A stretch of DNA of 41,865 bases from Flavobacterium sp. (GTDB taxonomy: Bacteria > Bacteroidota > Bacteroidia > Flavobacteriales > Flavobacteriaceae), in NCBI RefSeq assembly GCF_027490375.1, contig NZ_JAIXYH010000041.1, positions 1 through 41,865 on the forward strand. The letters run 5' to 3'. Shown here in pieces: positions 8,188 through 15,705 of the stretch. How positions within the stretch are numbered: the stretch's first letter is position 1; each line of letters opens with the position of its first letter. The notes under the pieces are model-generated. The model did not search any database. It was not told the DNA's origin and worked only from the letters and a program-made list of their open reading frames with translations. A program made the translations under genes and the position numbers.

Positions 8188-8268
8188 ATGCGTATGACAC
8201 GTAGTAAATTTACGGACAAGTTTAAGGCCCAAGTTGCTATAAATTCGATACGGGTTGCCGCCAGTTAA
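8188..8268 (+). pseudogene. IS3-family OrfA N-terminal fragment
   Basis: ATG 8188 encodes MRMTRSKFTDKFKAQVAINS, resembling the start of IS3-type OrfA proteins (RxxFTxEFKxxVALEA), then diverges and stops after 27 codons. There is no OrfB and no terminal inverted repeat around it. It is probably a scar of an old insertion, consistent with the decayed genes beside it. Confidence 0.45.
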
Positions 8269-8313
8269 ACAATATTTTTGGGTAAGAATAAGCTACTTAA
8301 AGCAGGTATCGGC

Positions 8314-9075
8314 ATGAAATTAATTATCTTTTTGATCGTAATGTATTCGCAGCGTGTTTTAGCACAGGATATTTTTTGTGGATACGATCAATTACATTCC
8401 TCGAAAACCCATGTCGGCTTTTCAAACATCAAACTGAATAAAAAGATTACTAACGAGTACGATTCGACGGATATATACTCAGATTCGAACGTAGTGCATT
8501 TAAACCGGAAATACAAAATCAAGCACAAATATCCTTCATTGACGGCAAAACTGATTACTGATGATATTTGGTGCGATTCTATCGAGGTATTACAGCATAA
8601 GTTCTGCCTTCAAAGTATTGTTTCAGATTCTCTTTTGACAGATACCGAGATCAAAAAAGCGGTAAAAGTGAAATTCTCAAAATCAACTTTTTTAATTTTA
8701 GAAGGTTCGTACGACCGAGAAAAAAAACTAAACTTTAGTAAGAGATGGGTTTTGGTTTTTGATATTTCCAACAGAAGGGAACCGCGATTAATTAAAAATC
8801 CACCCACGGGCTCTACCGTCTTTGCATTTTCTTCTACTTATTTCGGCGATTTCGACAACAACAACCTGCTCGATTTTGTGTTTTTTGATTCCAATAAACT
8901 AAGGTTATTTACTATAAAAGAGGGGCGCTTTGTTGAATCTGGATTTTTCATTGAAATAGATATGGAAAGGCAGATGAAAATAATTAATTATTCGTGGATA
9001 ACTAACAAATTGCCAGATTGTACTGTCGAGACTCTTACAAAACGCACAAATAAAATGTCGACCTTTTACAAGTAG
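8314..9075 (+). CDS. Exported protein of unknown function with FG-GAP-like motif
   Basis: A 253-residue protein with a clear signal peptide, MKLIIFLIVMYSQRVLAQ, cleaved before DIFCG. The open frame begins 36 bp earlier with TTG, but the signal peptide makes ATG 8314 the better start. Near residue 180 it has STYFGDFDNNNLLDFVFFDSNKLRLFTIKEG. The D-x-D-N-N-x-x-x-D pattern followed by a beta strand is like the calcium loop of FG-GAP/VCBS repeats, but only one copy is visible. The C-terminus is short and basic. It is preceded by decayed DNA and followed by repeat B. Function not recognised. Confidence 0.6.
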   Translation: MKLIIFLIVMYSQRVLAQDIFCGYDQLHSSKTHVGFSNIKLNKKITNEYDSTDIYSDSNVVHLNRKYKIKHKYPSLTAKLITDDIWCDSIEVLQHKFCLQSIVSDSLLTDTEIKKAVKVKFSKSTFLILEGSYDREKKLNFSKRWVLVFDISNRREPRLIKNPPTGSTVFAFSSTYFGDFDNNNLLDFVFFDSNKLRLFTIKEGRFVESGFFIEIDMERQMKIINYSWITNKLPDCTVETLTKRTNKMSTFYK

Positions 9076-9180
9076 GAAGAACTTTTTACTTTAAATGAAT
9101 CCACGAATCCTCTCACCTATCGTGCAGAGGTAAAATCTGTGTTAAAAACTACAGTAGCGATTTTTTGAAAACGACCCCCC

Positions 9181-9325
9181 GCAGCCCCGATAGCAGTGGA
9201 AAGCCCGTAAAGAACAGATGCCTGTTTTGGCTGCGCTATGTTGGCGACTAAAAGAAGCCACAAATAGGGCATTGCCAAAACGGCATTTGTACTGCGGACT
9301 TGTAACGAAAAGCGGGAAATGCTGC
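9181..9325 (+). repeat. Structured palindromic repeat, copy B
   Basis: A 145-nt element: GCAGC (9181-9185) pairs with GCTGC (9321-9325), then CCCG pairs with CGGG, then the conserved loop ATAGCAGTGGAAA faces AACGAAAAG. The middle shares TTGGCGACTAAAAGAAGCC and CCCGTAAAG with copy A. It occupies most of the 330-bp gap between two convergent genes (stops at 9075 and 9406). Nothing else is seen in that gap. Confidence 0.7.
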
Positions 9326-9405
9326 CCAAAAAAATCAGCGCATTTCAAAAACGACGATTACGTTATTTTCGCAACATCAAACGCAAAAACTAAAGCGTTT
9401 GCCGA

Positions 9406-12177
9406 TTAATGAATAAAAATCATACCGCCGTCGTCTTTTTTATCGCCAAACGATTTTAGGTTATACGTGAGCGAAAACATCACATAACGCCGAAGTACGG
9501 TGTTTTCCGAGTCGATAATTGCCGTTGGCGTAATCGTGCGTCGAGCATTTAAGTTTTGGTCGAGTAAGTCGTACACTTTTACCTTCGCGATAAGCTGTTT
9601 CTTCCAAAATTCGTAACCTAAACTTACATTCATCAAATAAAAGTCTTTTCGGAAACCATCGGCAATATTCGAATTGTAATTGTACGATAAATCGATTCCA
9701 CCAATGACATTTTTGGGCACGTAGCTGGTAAATTGCAGCTGTGCACGGTGTGTGAAATTATTTGCTTCGTCGATAATATAGTTGGTGTAATTGTTTAAGA
9801 ACATCGTGTAGTTGTACGAAGGCATGATGTCGATTACTTTATCTATCGTATACGAAAGATTTACACGCGGTGAAATCCGGTAACTTTCATTGGTAAAATC
9901 CACCGCATTGGTGAGTCCGCGCGAGAAATTACCGCTCATACTTAGAGCCGTTGTCCATTTAAAGGTTCTTGTTCCTTTTTTGTAGCTCTTGCTGTAATTT
10001 CCGCCGAAGTAAAAATTGTACGTATCTCCGACATTCTCATAGGTTGTTACGGCTTTAAAACTGTCGTCGAAAACCGTACTCGAAACAATGGAGTTGGTAG
10101 AGTACGTAAATCCGCTGTACGTGAATAAACCTGCTCGTTGTGCCCAGTCGTAGTTGTTAAAAGAGAGGTACAACGAGTGCTGGTACGTTGGGTCGAGGGC
10201 GCTGTTTCCGATGAACGTATTTAACGGATCCGACAAGTTTTCGACGGGCAGAATTTGTTGTGCCTGTGGTAATTGTACGTCGTAATCGTAATTTACATAC
10301 AAGCTCTTCTTTTCCGAAAATTGATAACTTAAATACGCATTAGCATCTGGGAATACGTAATTTTTGTCCAATTCGGTATTGATACCTAAGTAATCTGATT
10401 CGTTATTGAAGTTTACAAATTCGGCACCAACGTTTGCAGCAAAATTGACTTTTTTGCTGTTCCATTGAATGCCTGTTGTTGGCCGAATTTTCTGCGTATT
10501 GCTGCGAATATCGTTGGATTGGGCTGCATTTAAATTATCGAAATTGCCCGAACCGGCATCAAAATCGAAGGTTTCTAAAACAGATTTCGAATTCAAATGT
10601 TCATAACGTACACCTAAGACATATCGGGTCGAATCGGTCAGTTTCGCGTTGAACTCCGATTGAATATTAAAATTGTTGTTTTTCGAATTATCGAATTGCC
10701 GCTGATTTCGGACGTCATCCGGACGGTCCACGAAAGTAGTTGCCGAAGCAGTTTGCGTAAGATTGTTGTTGCGCGAGTTGTTTAAACTTGCGTCAACGGT
10801 AAGTCCTTGTTTGCGTTTGAAACTTTTGTAATACGTGAAATTTCCAGTAAATTGGTCGTTTTCCGTTCGCGAATCGTTATCAAATTCGCTGCTGTTTAAG
10901 ACATCGCCTGCTTCGTTTCTCGTAGTTTGATTTCGATTACTGTAGTTTTTTGCTAGCGACTTTGTTAACGAAGGTGAAAAGAAAATAGTAGCGGTGCTAT
11001 CAATTTTATACTCGAATTCTGAATTAAAATTATGGCCGTTTGAGAATGCACGTGTCTTTCCTATCGATTCGGTCAGAGTGGTTCCTGTAGGTAAAAAGTT
11101 TATCGTACTATTTCGATTATCGTTTCTCGTTTCAGTATTCGACAAGAAATAAGAAGCTTGATTATCAATTTTACCCAACCACTTATCTTGGTAGTTCACT
11201 CCAACCATACTCGACTGCGTAATACCTGTGTCGGCACCACCAAAGCGCAAGTTGTTGATTCCAAAACTTCCGTTATCGTTGTAATACACAGATCTGCTGC
11301 GGCCGCCACCCATGTTGTCGAAAATCTCGTTCATCGAAAACCCGATCGAATTAATATTATTCGACGAGGCTAAAACGCTCACCTTCCTATCGCCTTTAAA
11401 TCGGTTGTACAACAAGCTCGACTCGTAGCGTTCGCTGCTGCCGTAGCCTGCGGTTACTTTGCCAAATTGTCCTTTATTATTTTCTTCAGCTATGGTTAAA
11501 TTAATGGTTTTGTTTTCGCTACTCGCTGCTTCGCCCGAAAGTTCTTCGGATTTCGTTTTAGTATCCGTAACCTGAACTTTTTCTATGATTTCGGCCGGTA
11601 AATTCTGTGTGGCAATAGTACCGTCTTTCCCAAAAAACGGCTTCCCATTTACTAAAATGTTGTTTACTTCTTTTCCGTTTACTGTAATTTTTCCTTCTTC
11701 ATCAATTTCAACTCCCGGCAATTGCTTTAAAAGCGCTGCAACATTGGCATCCGGACCGGTTTTAAACGATGCGGCGTTAAATTCCAAAGTGTCTTTTTTG
11801 ATTAAAATTGGCGGTGCCGAACCCTTTAAAACCACTTCTTGTAGTTCGTTTGCAGCTTCTTCCAATTCCACTACACCTAAGTCGTAATCGGTTTCCGTTC
11901 CTTCAAAAAGCTTGCTTTGCGTTTCATAACCCACAAATGAAGCGTTCACAGAGAAAGCGCTGTTTGGCTTCTTTATGTTCATCAAAAATCCGCCTGAATT
12001 ATTGGTAATCGTGTAATCGAGCATCGTCGAATCTTTTACGACGCTCACGAAGATGGTTGCCGATGAAACAGGCAATTTTGTTTTTTTATCGATAACTTTA
12101 CCTTTTATTTCTATTTTTTGTTGCGCGTGAATCATAGTACACACGAATAAAAAAATAACGTAAAGAAGATTTTTCAT
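9406..12177 (-). CDS. TonB-dependent-receptor-like outer membrane beta-barrel protein
   Basis: About 923 residues from ATG 12177. Signal peptide MKNLLYVIFLFVCTMIHAQ, then a carboxypeptidase-D regulatory-like domain (IEIKGKVIDKKTKLPVSSATIFVS to LGVVELEEAANELQEVVLKG, residues about 20-125). Next comes a plug (KKDTLEFNAASFKTGPDANVAALLKQLPGVEIDEEGKITVNGKEVNNILVNGKPFFG) and a long barrel that ends in alternating aromatic strands (LRRYVMFSLTYNLKSF). The plug wording 'KTGPDANVAALLKQLPGVEID...G.EV..ILVNGKPFFG' is typical of flavobacterial receptors with an OMP_b-brl type barrel. The frame extends 26 codons upstream, but the signal peptide fixes the start. A TAnnTTCG-type -7 box (CGAAAATA at 12198-12205, minus strand) lies 21 bp upstream. 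The substrate cannot be inferred. Confidence 0.88.
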   Translation of the reverse strand: MKNLLYVIFLFVCTMIHAQQKIEIKGKVIDKKTKLPVSSATIFVSVVKDSTMLDYTITNNSGGFLMNIKKPNSAFSVNASFVGYETQSKLFEGTETDYDLGVVELEEAANELQEVVLKGSAPPILIKKDTLEFNAASFKTGPDANVAALLKQLPGVEIDEEGKITVNGKEVNNILVNGKPFFGKDGTIATQNLPAEIIEKVQVTDTKTKSEELSGEAASSENKTINLTIAEENNKGQFGKVTAGYGSSERYESSLLYNRFKGDRKVSVLASSNNINSIGFSMNEIFDNMGGGRSRSVYYNDNGSFGINNLRFGGADTGITQSSMVGVNYQDKWLGKIDNQASYFLSNTETRNDNRNSTINFLPTGTTLTESIGKTRAFSNGHNFNSEFEYKIDSTATIFFSPSLTKSLAKNYSNRNQTTRNEAGDVLNSSEFDNDSRTENDQFTGNFTYYKSFKRKQGLTVDASLNNSRNNNLTQTASATTFVDRPDDVRNQRQFDNSKNNNFNIQSEFNAKLTDSTRYVLGVRYEHLNSKSVLETFDFDAGSGNFDNLNAAQSNDIRSNTQKIRPTTGIQWNSKKVNFAANVGAEFVNFNNESDYLGINTELDKNYVFPDANAYLSYQFSEKKSLYVNYDYDVQLPQAQQILPVENLSDPLNTFIGNSALDPTYQHSLYLSFNNYDWAQRAGLFTYSGFTYSTNSIVSSTVFDDSFKAVTTYENVGDTYNFYFGGNYSKSYKKGTRTFKWTTALSMSGNFSRGLTNAVDFTNESYRISPRVNLSYTIDKVIDIMPSYNYTMFLNNYTNYIIDEANNFTHRAQLQFTSYVPKNVIGGIDLSYNYNSNIADGFRKDFYLMNVSLGYEFWKKQLIAKVKVYDLLDQNLNARRTITPTAIIDSENTVLRRYVMFSLTYNLKSFGDKKDDGGMIFIH

Positions 12178-12257
12178 AGCGAGTTTTAAATTTGGGACGA
12201 AAATAAAAAGTTTAGGAATACTAACGCAGAAAACAGAAGCATGTTGCAGAGCCAATT

Positions 12258-12866
12258 ATGTTAAATTTTATGACCAAGCCCATTTTTGATTTAACGCTTG
12301 AAGCGCTGGCTTTTATTTTCGGAATTTTAAGTGTCTGGTACGCGCGAAAAGAAGACATAAAGGTATATCCAACCGGAATCATAGCTACTGCTATAACTAC
12401 ATATCTGCTCTATAAAGCAGCCTACTACGGAGATATGCTTGTAAATGCCTATTTTACCATTATGAGTATTTATGGTTGGTTGGTTTGGAACAGAAAGCAA
12501 CAGCAGCTCGTTAACATCATAGGAAAAGCAAACTTGCGAGATAAAATCATTGCTATAGTTTTGTTTGTTTTAACCCTATTTTTTGTGCGATTAGCGTACT
12601 ATTTGTTTAACACCGCGCTGGCCACTGAAAATTATTTTGATATTTTGGCATCAGCCATCTTTTTTTCGGCGATGTACTTCATGGCGCACAAAAAAATTGA
12701 AAACTGGCAACTTTGGATTGTCGGCAATTTCATCGTAATTCCGCTGTATTTTTACAGAGAGCTTTATTTTTTAGGCGTACAATATGTAATCTTTAATTAC
12801 CTTGCCGTTCGCGCATTTTATGAATGGAAGCAAAAACTAACAAAAACAACCGATTCACCGGTCTGA
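12258..12866 (+). CDS. pnuC: PnuC/PnuT-family vitamin transporter
   Basis: A 202-residue inner-membrane protein with about seven hydrophobic segments. The family pattern is clear: LEALAFIFGILSVWYARKED near the N-terminus, then YGDMLVNAYFTIMSIYGWLVW and a C-terminal ...YFYRELYFLGVQYVIFNYLAVRAFYEWK. PnuC proteins facilitate uptake of nicotinamide riboside, and the Bacteroidota relative PnuT takes thiamine; the two cannot be told apart by eye. The next gene encodes a NadR-like kinase, the classical partner that traps the vitamin by phosphorylation. A TPP riboswitch controls the receptor gene 2.5 kb downstream, which favours a thiamine role. The alternative start ATG 12270 would remove four residues. 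It overlaps the next gene by 43 bp. Confidence 0.88.
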   Translation: MLNFMTKPIFDLTLEALAFIFGILSVWYARKEDIKVYPTGIIATAITTYLLYKAAYYGDMLVNAYFTIMSIYGWLVWNRKQQQLVNIIGKANLRDKIIAIVLFVLTLFFVRLAYYLFNTALATENYFDILASAIFFSAMYFMAHKKIENWQLWIVGNFIVIPLYFYRELYFLGVQYVIFNYLAVRAFYEWKQKLTKTTDSPV

Positions 12867-14920
12867 AAATTGTCGTTTTCGGACCAGAATCTTCCGGTAA
12901 AACAACTTTGGCACAACAACTTGCAGCCAGATACAATGCTGCGGTTGTTCCTGAATTCGCCCGAGAGTATCTTACCAACAAATTAAAATCCACCCAGCAA
13001 AATTGTACTTTCGACGACATCTTGCCCATCGCAAAAGGGCAGATGCAAAGCGAGAACGAAGCCGAACAATCGGCTGCCAACATCATTTTTTACGATACAA
13101 ATCCGCTGTTAACTGCTGCCTATTCCGAATGTCATTACAATAAAATCCCTGAAGAATTAGAAAACGAAATACCAGCGCTTTCGTACGATTTGTATTTGCT
13201 CACTGAGCCTGATATTCCTTGGGAGGCCGACTCAATTCGGCAACACCAAAACCAACGCCAAGACGAGTTTCGAGTATTCAAAAAGTTTCTCAAAAAACGA
13301 AATTTACCTTACGCGCGAATTAAAGGTTCTGCGAAAGAACGATTTGATGCCGCGTGTACGCACGTAGATAATCTGCTTACGCTTCTGCAGCAACAGTTTA
13401 AAGCCACCGACTATTTGTGGGTACTCAAGCATCAACTATCCATTCCCAACCTCCTTAAACACATCAGCATTGTAAACAACGGAATCGCGCCACTTCAATT
13501 AGCCGCTACAGCCACACCAACAAACGGAATTCTGGTTTTGGAACAAGAACAACACGACGAACTGGTGCAGATTTTTGATGAAGAAAAGGAAAATTATACG
13601 CTCGCTAAATTTGTTCCCGCCTCCGGAGCCGCTAGTCGAATGTTTAAATTCTTGCTCGATTTCCTCGAAAATTATGCGCCCGACCAAGACACAATAAATG
13701 CATACATCAACAAACACCAAGCAAAAGATCTAGCGGTTTTTTTAGTAGGCATCGAAAAGTTCCCGTTTTATCAGGAAGTAATTGCCGAGCTGAAAAGAAA
13801 TTATTCCAATTACGACCGTTGGAACAAAGATTTGAAAGATTATTATTTTATCAAATTCTTGCTTTCATCCCGACATTTCAACTACGCTTCCAAACCAAAA
13901 GCCGTACTGCCGTTTCATCGAACAGAAGCTGGCGTTAAAACTCCTATCGACGCTCACTTAGAGGAAGCCTTAGCTTATATCGAAACCAAGCACAATGCGC
14001 ACGTACATTTTACGATAAGCCCCGAATTTCAAGCCGACTTCCAAAGCATAGTCGAAGCTTTTCCCAACACAACTGCGTCAAAAATCGAGGTGAGTTACTC
14101 CGTGCAAGAATCGGCAACCGACACCATTGCAGTGGCCAACACAGGATTGCCCTATTACGATAAGAAAAATCATCTGGTTTGCCGCCCATGCGGACACGGA
14201 GCTTTGTTGCAAAACCTTAATCGCATAAAAGCCGATATCATTTTTATAAAGAATATCGACAATGTTTCCGATAGAACCTTAACATCGATAAGCTTCTACA
14301 AGAAGATGCTCGCCGGAAAACTCATTCAAATTCAAAAACGTGTATTCGAAATTCTCCAACAGTTGGAAGCAGGTGTCGATTTACAACTCAGCAATTGGAT
14401 AGAATTCGCTCAAAACGACCTAAATATTTCGGCATCCGCAACCGTTCTTTCGGCCGATGCCAATTTCAAAAAAGCCTGGCTCTTCGAAAAATTAAACCGC
14501 CCCATTCGGGTGTGTGGCATGGTTAAAAACGAAGGCGAACCCGGCGGCGGTCCGTTTTGGGTGCTCGACAAACATCAGCAAAAGAGCTTGCAAATTGTCG
14601 AATCGGCACAAATTAATCTGAACGATCCACAACAAAAAGCCATATTCGACGGAAGTACACATTTCAATCCGGTCGATTTAGTTTGTGCCGTGAAAGACTT
14701 TAAAGGCAACGCGTTCGATTTACACAAATTTGTCGATCCAGATAGCGGTTTTATCGTCGAAAAATCGAAGGACGGACAATCGTTTAAAGCCTATGAACTT
14801 CCAGGATTATGGAACGGTTCCATGGCCGATTGGATTACGGTTTTCGTAGAAGTACCGCTTCAAACGTTTAATCCGGTAAAAACGGTAAACGATTTGCTAA
14901 AACCGGCACATCAGCCATGA
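12824..14920 (+). CDS. NadR-like P-loop kinase fused to DUF4301 nucleotidyltransferase-like domain
   Basis: A 698-residue fusion. Residues about 14-190 form a P-loop kinase of the NadR ribosylnicotinamide-kinase type: GPESSGKT at 20-27, PEFAREYL, IIFYDTNPL and LLTEPDIPWEAD. From about 200 to the end is a DUF4301 domain: FVPASGAASRMFK (about 260-272), LPFHRTEAG, CRPCGHGALLQNLNRIKADI then FIKNIDNV, and PIRVCGMVKNEGEPGGGPFWV. The GHG...NIDN pattern recalls UDP-sugar pyrophosphorylases, so a nucleotidyl-transfer role is possible but inferred. No Met codon lies between about residue 90 and ASRM, so the two parts cannot easily be made separately. As I recall, they are usually adjacent separate genes in relatives. 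It overlaps pnuC by 43 bp and arfB by 4 bp, indicating one operon. Confidence 0.85.
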   Translation: MEAKTNKNNRFTGLKIVVFGPESSGKTTLAQQLAARYNAAVVPEFAREYLTNKLKSTQQNCTFDDILPIAKGQMQSENEAEQSAANIIFYDTNPLLTAAYSECHYNKIPEELENEIPALSYDLYLLTEPDIPWEADSIRQHQNQRQDEFRVFKKFLKKRNLPYARIKGSAKERFDAACTHVDNLLTLLQQQFKATDYLWVLKHQLSIPNLLKHISIVNNGIAPLQLAATATPTNGILVLEQEQHDELVQIFDEEKENYTLAKFVPASGAASRMFKFLLDFLENYAPDQDTINAYINKHQAKDLAVFLVGIEKFPFYQEVIAELKRNYSNYDRWNKDLKDYYFIKFLLSSRHFNYASKPKAVLPFHRTEAGVKTPIDAHLEEALAYIETKHNAHVHFTISPEFQADFQSIVEAFPNTTASKIEVSYSVQESATDTIAVANTGLPYYDKKNHLVCRPCGHGALLQNLNRIKADIIFIKNIDNVSDRTLTSISFYKKMLAGKLIQIQKRVFEILQQLEAGVDLQLSNWIEFAQNDLNISASATVLSADANFKKAWLFEKLNRPIRVCGMVKNEGEPGGGPFWVLDKHQQKSLQIVESAQINLNDPQQKAIFDGSTHFNPVDLVCAVKDFKGNAFDLHKFVDPDSGFIVEKSKDGQSFKAYELPGLWNGSMADWITVFVEVPLQTFNPVKTVNDLLKPAHQP

Positions 14921-15318
14921 ACACCGAGCAAATTCTTACCGAAATACAAATGCAAACCGCCCGCAGTTCCGGCGCTGGTGGGCAAAACGTCAATAAAGTC
15001 GAAACCAAAATTTTGATCCGTTGGTCGGTAGTTAACACCCAAGCATTTGAACCCTTCGAAAAAGAATTACTCCTAAAAAATCTTCAGACAAGCTTAACGC
15101 AAACCGGCGATTTACTCGTTACCGAATCTTCGGCACGGACGCAACCCGCCAACAAAAAACTCGCTGTAGCTAAGCTCTTTAAACTAATTCAAAAAGCCCT
15201 GCATGTGCCCAAAGAGCGCAAAGCTACTAAGGTGCCCAACAAGGCCATTCGAGCACGCATTCAAGCCAAAAAAATGCTGTCGGAACGAAAATTCTTGCGC
15301 AAACGCCCCGATTTTTAA
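14917..15318 (+). CDS. arfB: Peptidyl-tRNA hydrolase ArfB (ribosome rescue factor)
   Basis: A 133-residue protein that releases nascent chains from ribosomes stalled without a stop codon. It has the catalytic GGQ motif (residues 21-23, in SSGAGGQNVNKVETK) and the family's basic C-terminal tail (RARIQAKKMLSERKFLRKRPDF), which enters the empty mRNA channel. Length matches ArfB/YaeJ and is far too short for RF1 or RF2. It starts in ATGA overlap with the kinase fusion gene, so it is translated from the same message. Its last codons overlap the promoter of the downstream riboswitch (TTG at 15295, TACATTTG at 15319). Confidence 0.93.
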   Translation: MNTEQILTEIQMQTARSSGAGGQNVNKVETKILIRWSVVNTQAFEPFEKELLLKNLQTSLTQTGDLLVTESSARTQPANKKLAVAKLFKLIQKALHVPKERKATKVPNKAIRARIQAKKMLSERKFLRKRPDF

Positions 15319-15326
15319 TACATTTG
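15295..15326 (+). promoter_or_regulatory. Promoter of the TPP-riboswitch transcript
   Basis: TTG (15295-15297) and TACATTTG (15319-15326), separated by 21 nt, match the Bacteroidota -33/-7 consensus (TTG and TAnnTTTG). Start of transcription is expected near 15333, exactly at the 5' strand of riboswitch helix P1. The -33 lies inside the end of arfB. Confidence 0.65.
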
Positions 15327-15330
15327 CGCC

Positions 15331-15613
15331 GTCTCAAAAGGGGTGCTCTAAATAAGTGAGTTCGACAAAAAATTAAAGTTAGAAAACATTTAAATAGTTG
15401 ATTGCGAGGCGTGTTTTCTTTGGGATACTGTTGTATCGCAAAAAAACACAACGAAGCAAGCGGCTGTTTAAATGTTTAGCTACCAAAATTTGAGCAACTT
15501 AGCTCTTGCAAAAAAGAGCGGTCTAACAACAATTTTTTGTCGAACTCACTGTACAAACGAGCTGAGATCATACCCAATGAACCTGAGCAGGTAATGCTGC
15601 TAAGGGAATGAGC
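15331..15613 (+). promoter_or_regulatory. TPP (thiamine) riboswitch, split by a 196-bp insert
   Basis: Both halves of a TPP aptamer are present in order. The 5' half is CTCA plus AAAAGGGGTGCTC (15333-15348). The 3' half is GAGCTGAGATCATACCC (15559-15575), then GAACCTGAGCAGGTAATGCTGC and AAGGGAATGAG to 15612. P1 is CTCA/TGAG; P2 is GGGGT with ATACCC; P3 is GCTC (15345-15348) with GAGC (15559-15562); P4/P5 is CCTGAGCAGG...GCTGCTAAGGG. The CTGAGA and pyrophosphate-sensing elements are intact. A normal P3 loop is a few to some tens of nt; here it holds the palindromic element 15355-15550. The switch controls the TonB receptor gene starting at 15706, presumably shutting it off when TPP is plentiful. 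Confidence 0.9.
15355..15550. mobile_element. MITE-like palindromic element with IS982-type ends
   Basis: A 196-bp insert. Left end AGTGAGTTCGACAAAAAATT, right end its exact reverse complement (AATTTTTTGTCGAACTCACT), 20 bp each. A second inverted pair follows inwards (AAACATTTAAATAG against CTGTTTAAATGTTT), further complementary tracts, and an apex GATACTGTTGTATC, so the whole unit folds as one long hairpin. The outer GTGAGTTCGA is identical to the ends of the IS982-type element at 40837-41865, suggesting that transposase mobilised it. It has no coding capacity. No convincing target-site duplication is seen. Confidence 0.75.
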
Positions 15614-15653
15614 GATAACCGGCCTCGTGCCGCTCGGTCGCAAAAACCAACAA

Positions 15654-15685
15654 GTAATTATTAATCAGAATAATTACCCCTTTTT
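15654..15685 (+). terminator. Probable riboswitch expression-platform terminator
   Basis: GTAATTATT (15654-15662) pairs perfectly with AATAATTAC (15669-15677), followed by CCCTTTTTATT. Its 3' base overlaps ACCCCTTTT (15676-15684), which is exactly complementary to AAAAGGGGT (15336-15344) in the aptamer, so two alternative folds are possible. The stem is AT-rich, so strength is uncertain. Confidence 0.5.
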
Positions 15686-15705
15686 ATTCGTAATTTTTTT
15701 TACGG

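Noticed and set aside
9117..9409. Open frames on both strands between the convergent genes
   Set aside because: They are by-products of repeat B, which has alternating stems and is similar to copies A and C.
15345..15562. Target-site duplication around the MITE
   Set aside because: Flanks CTAAATA and GTACAAAC do not match convincingly; only a loose A-rich similarity is seen.
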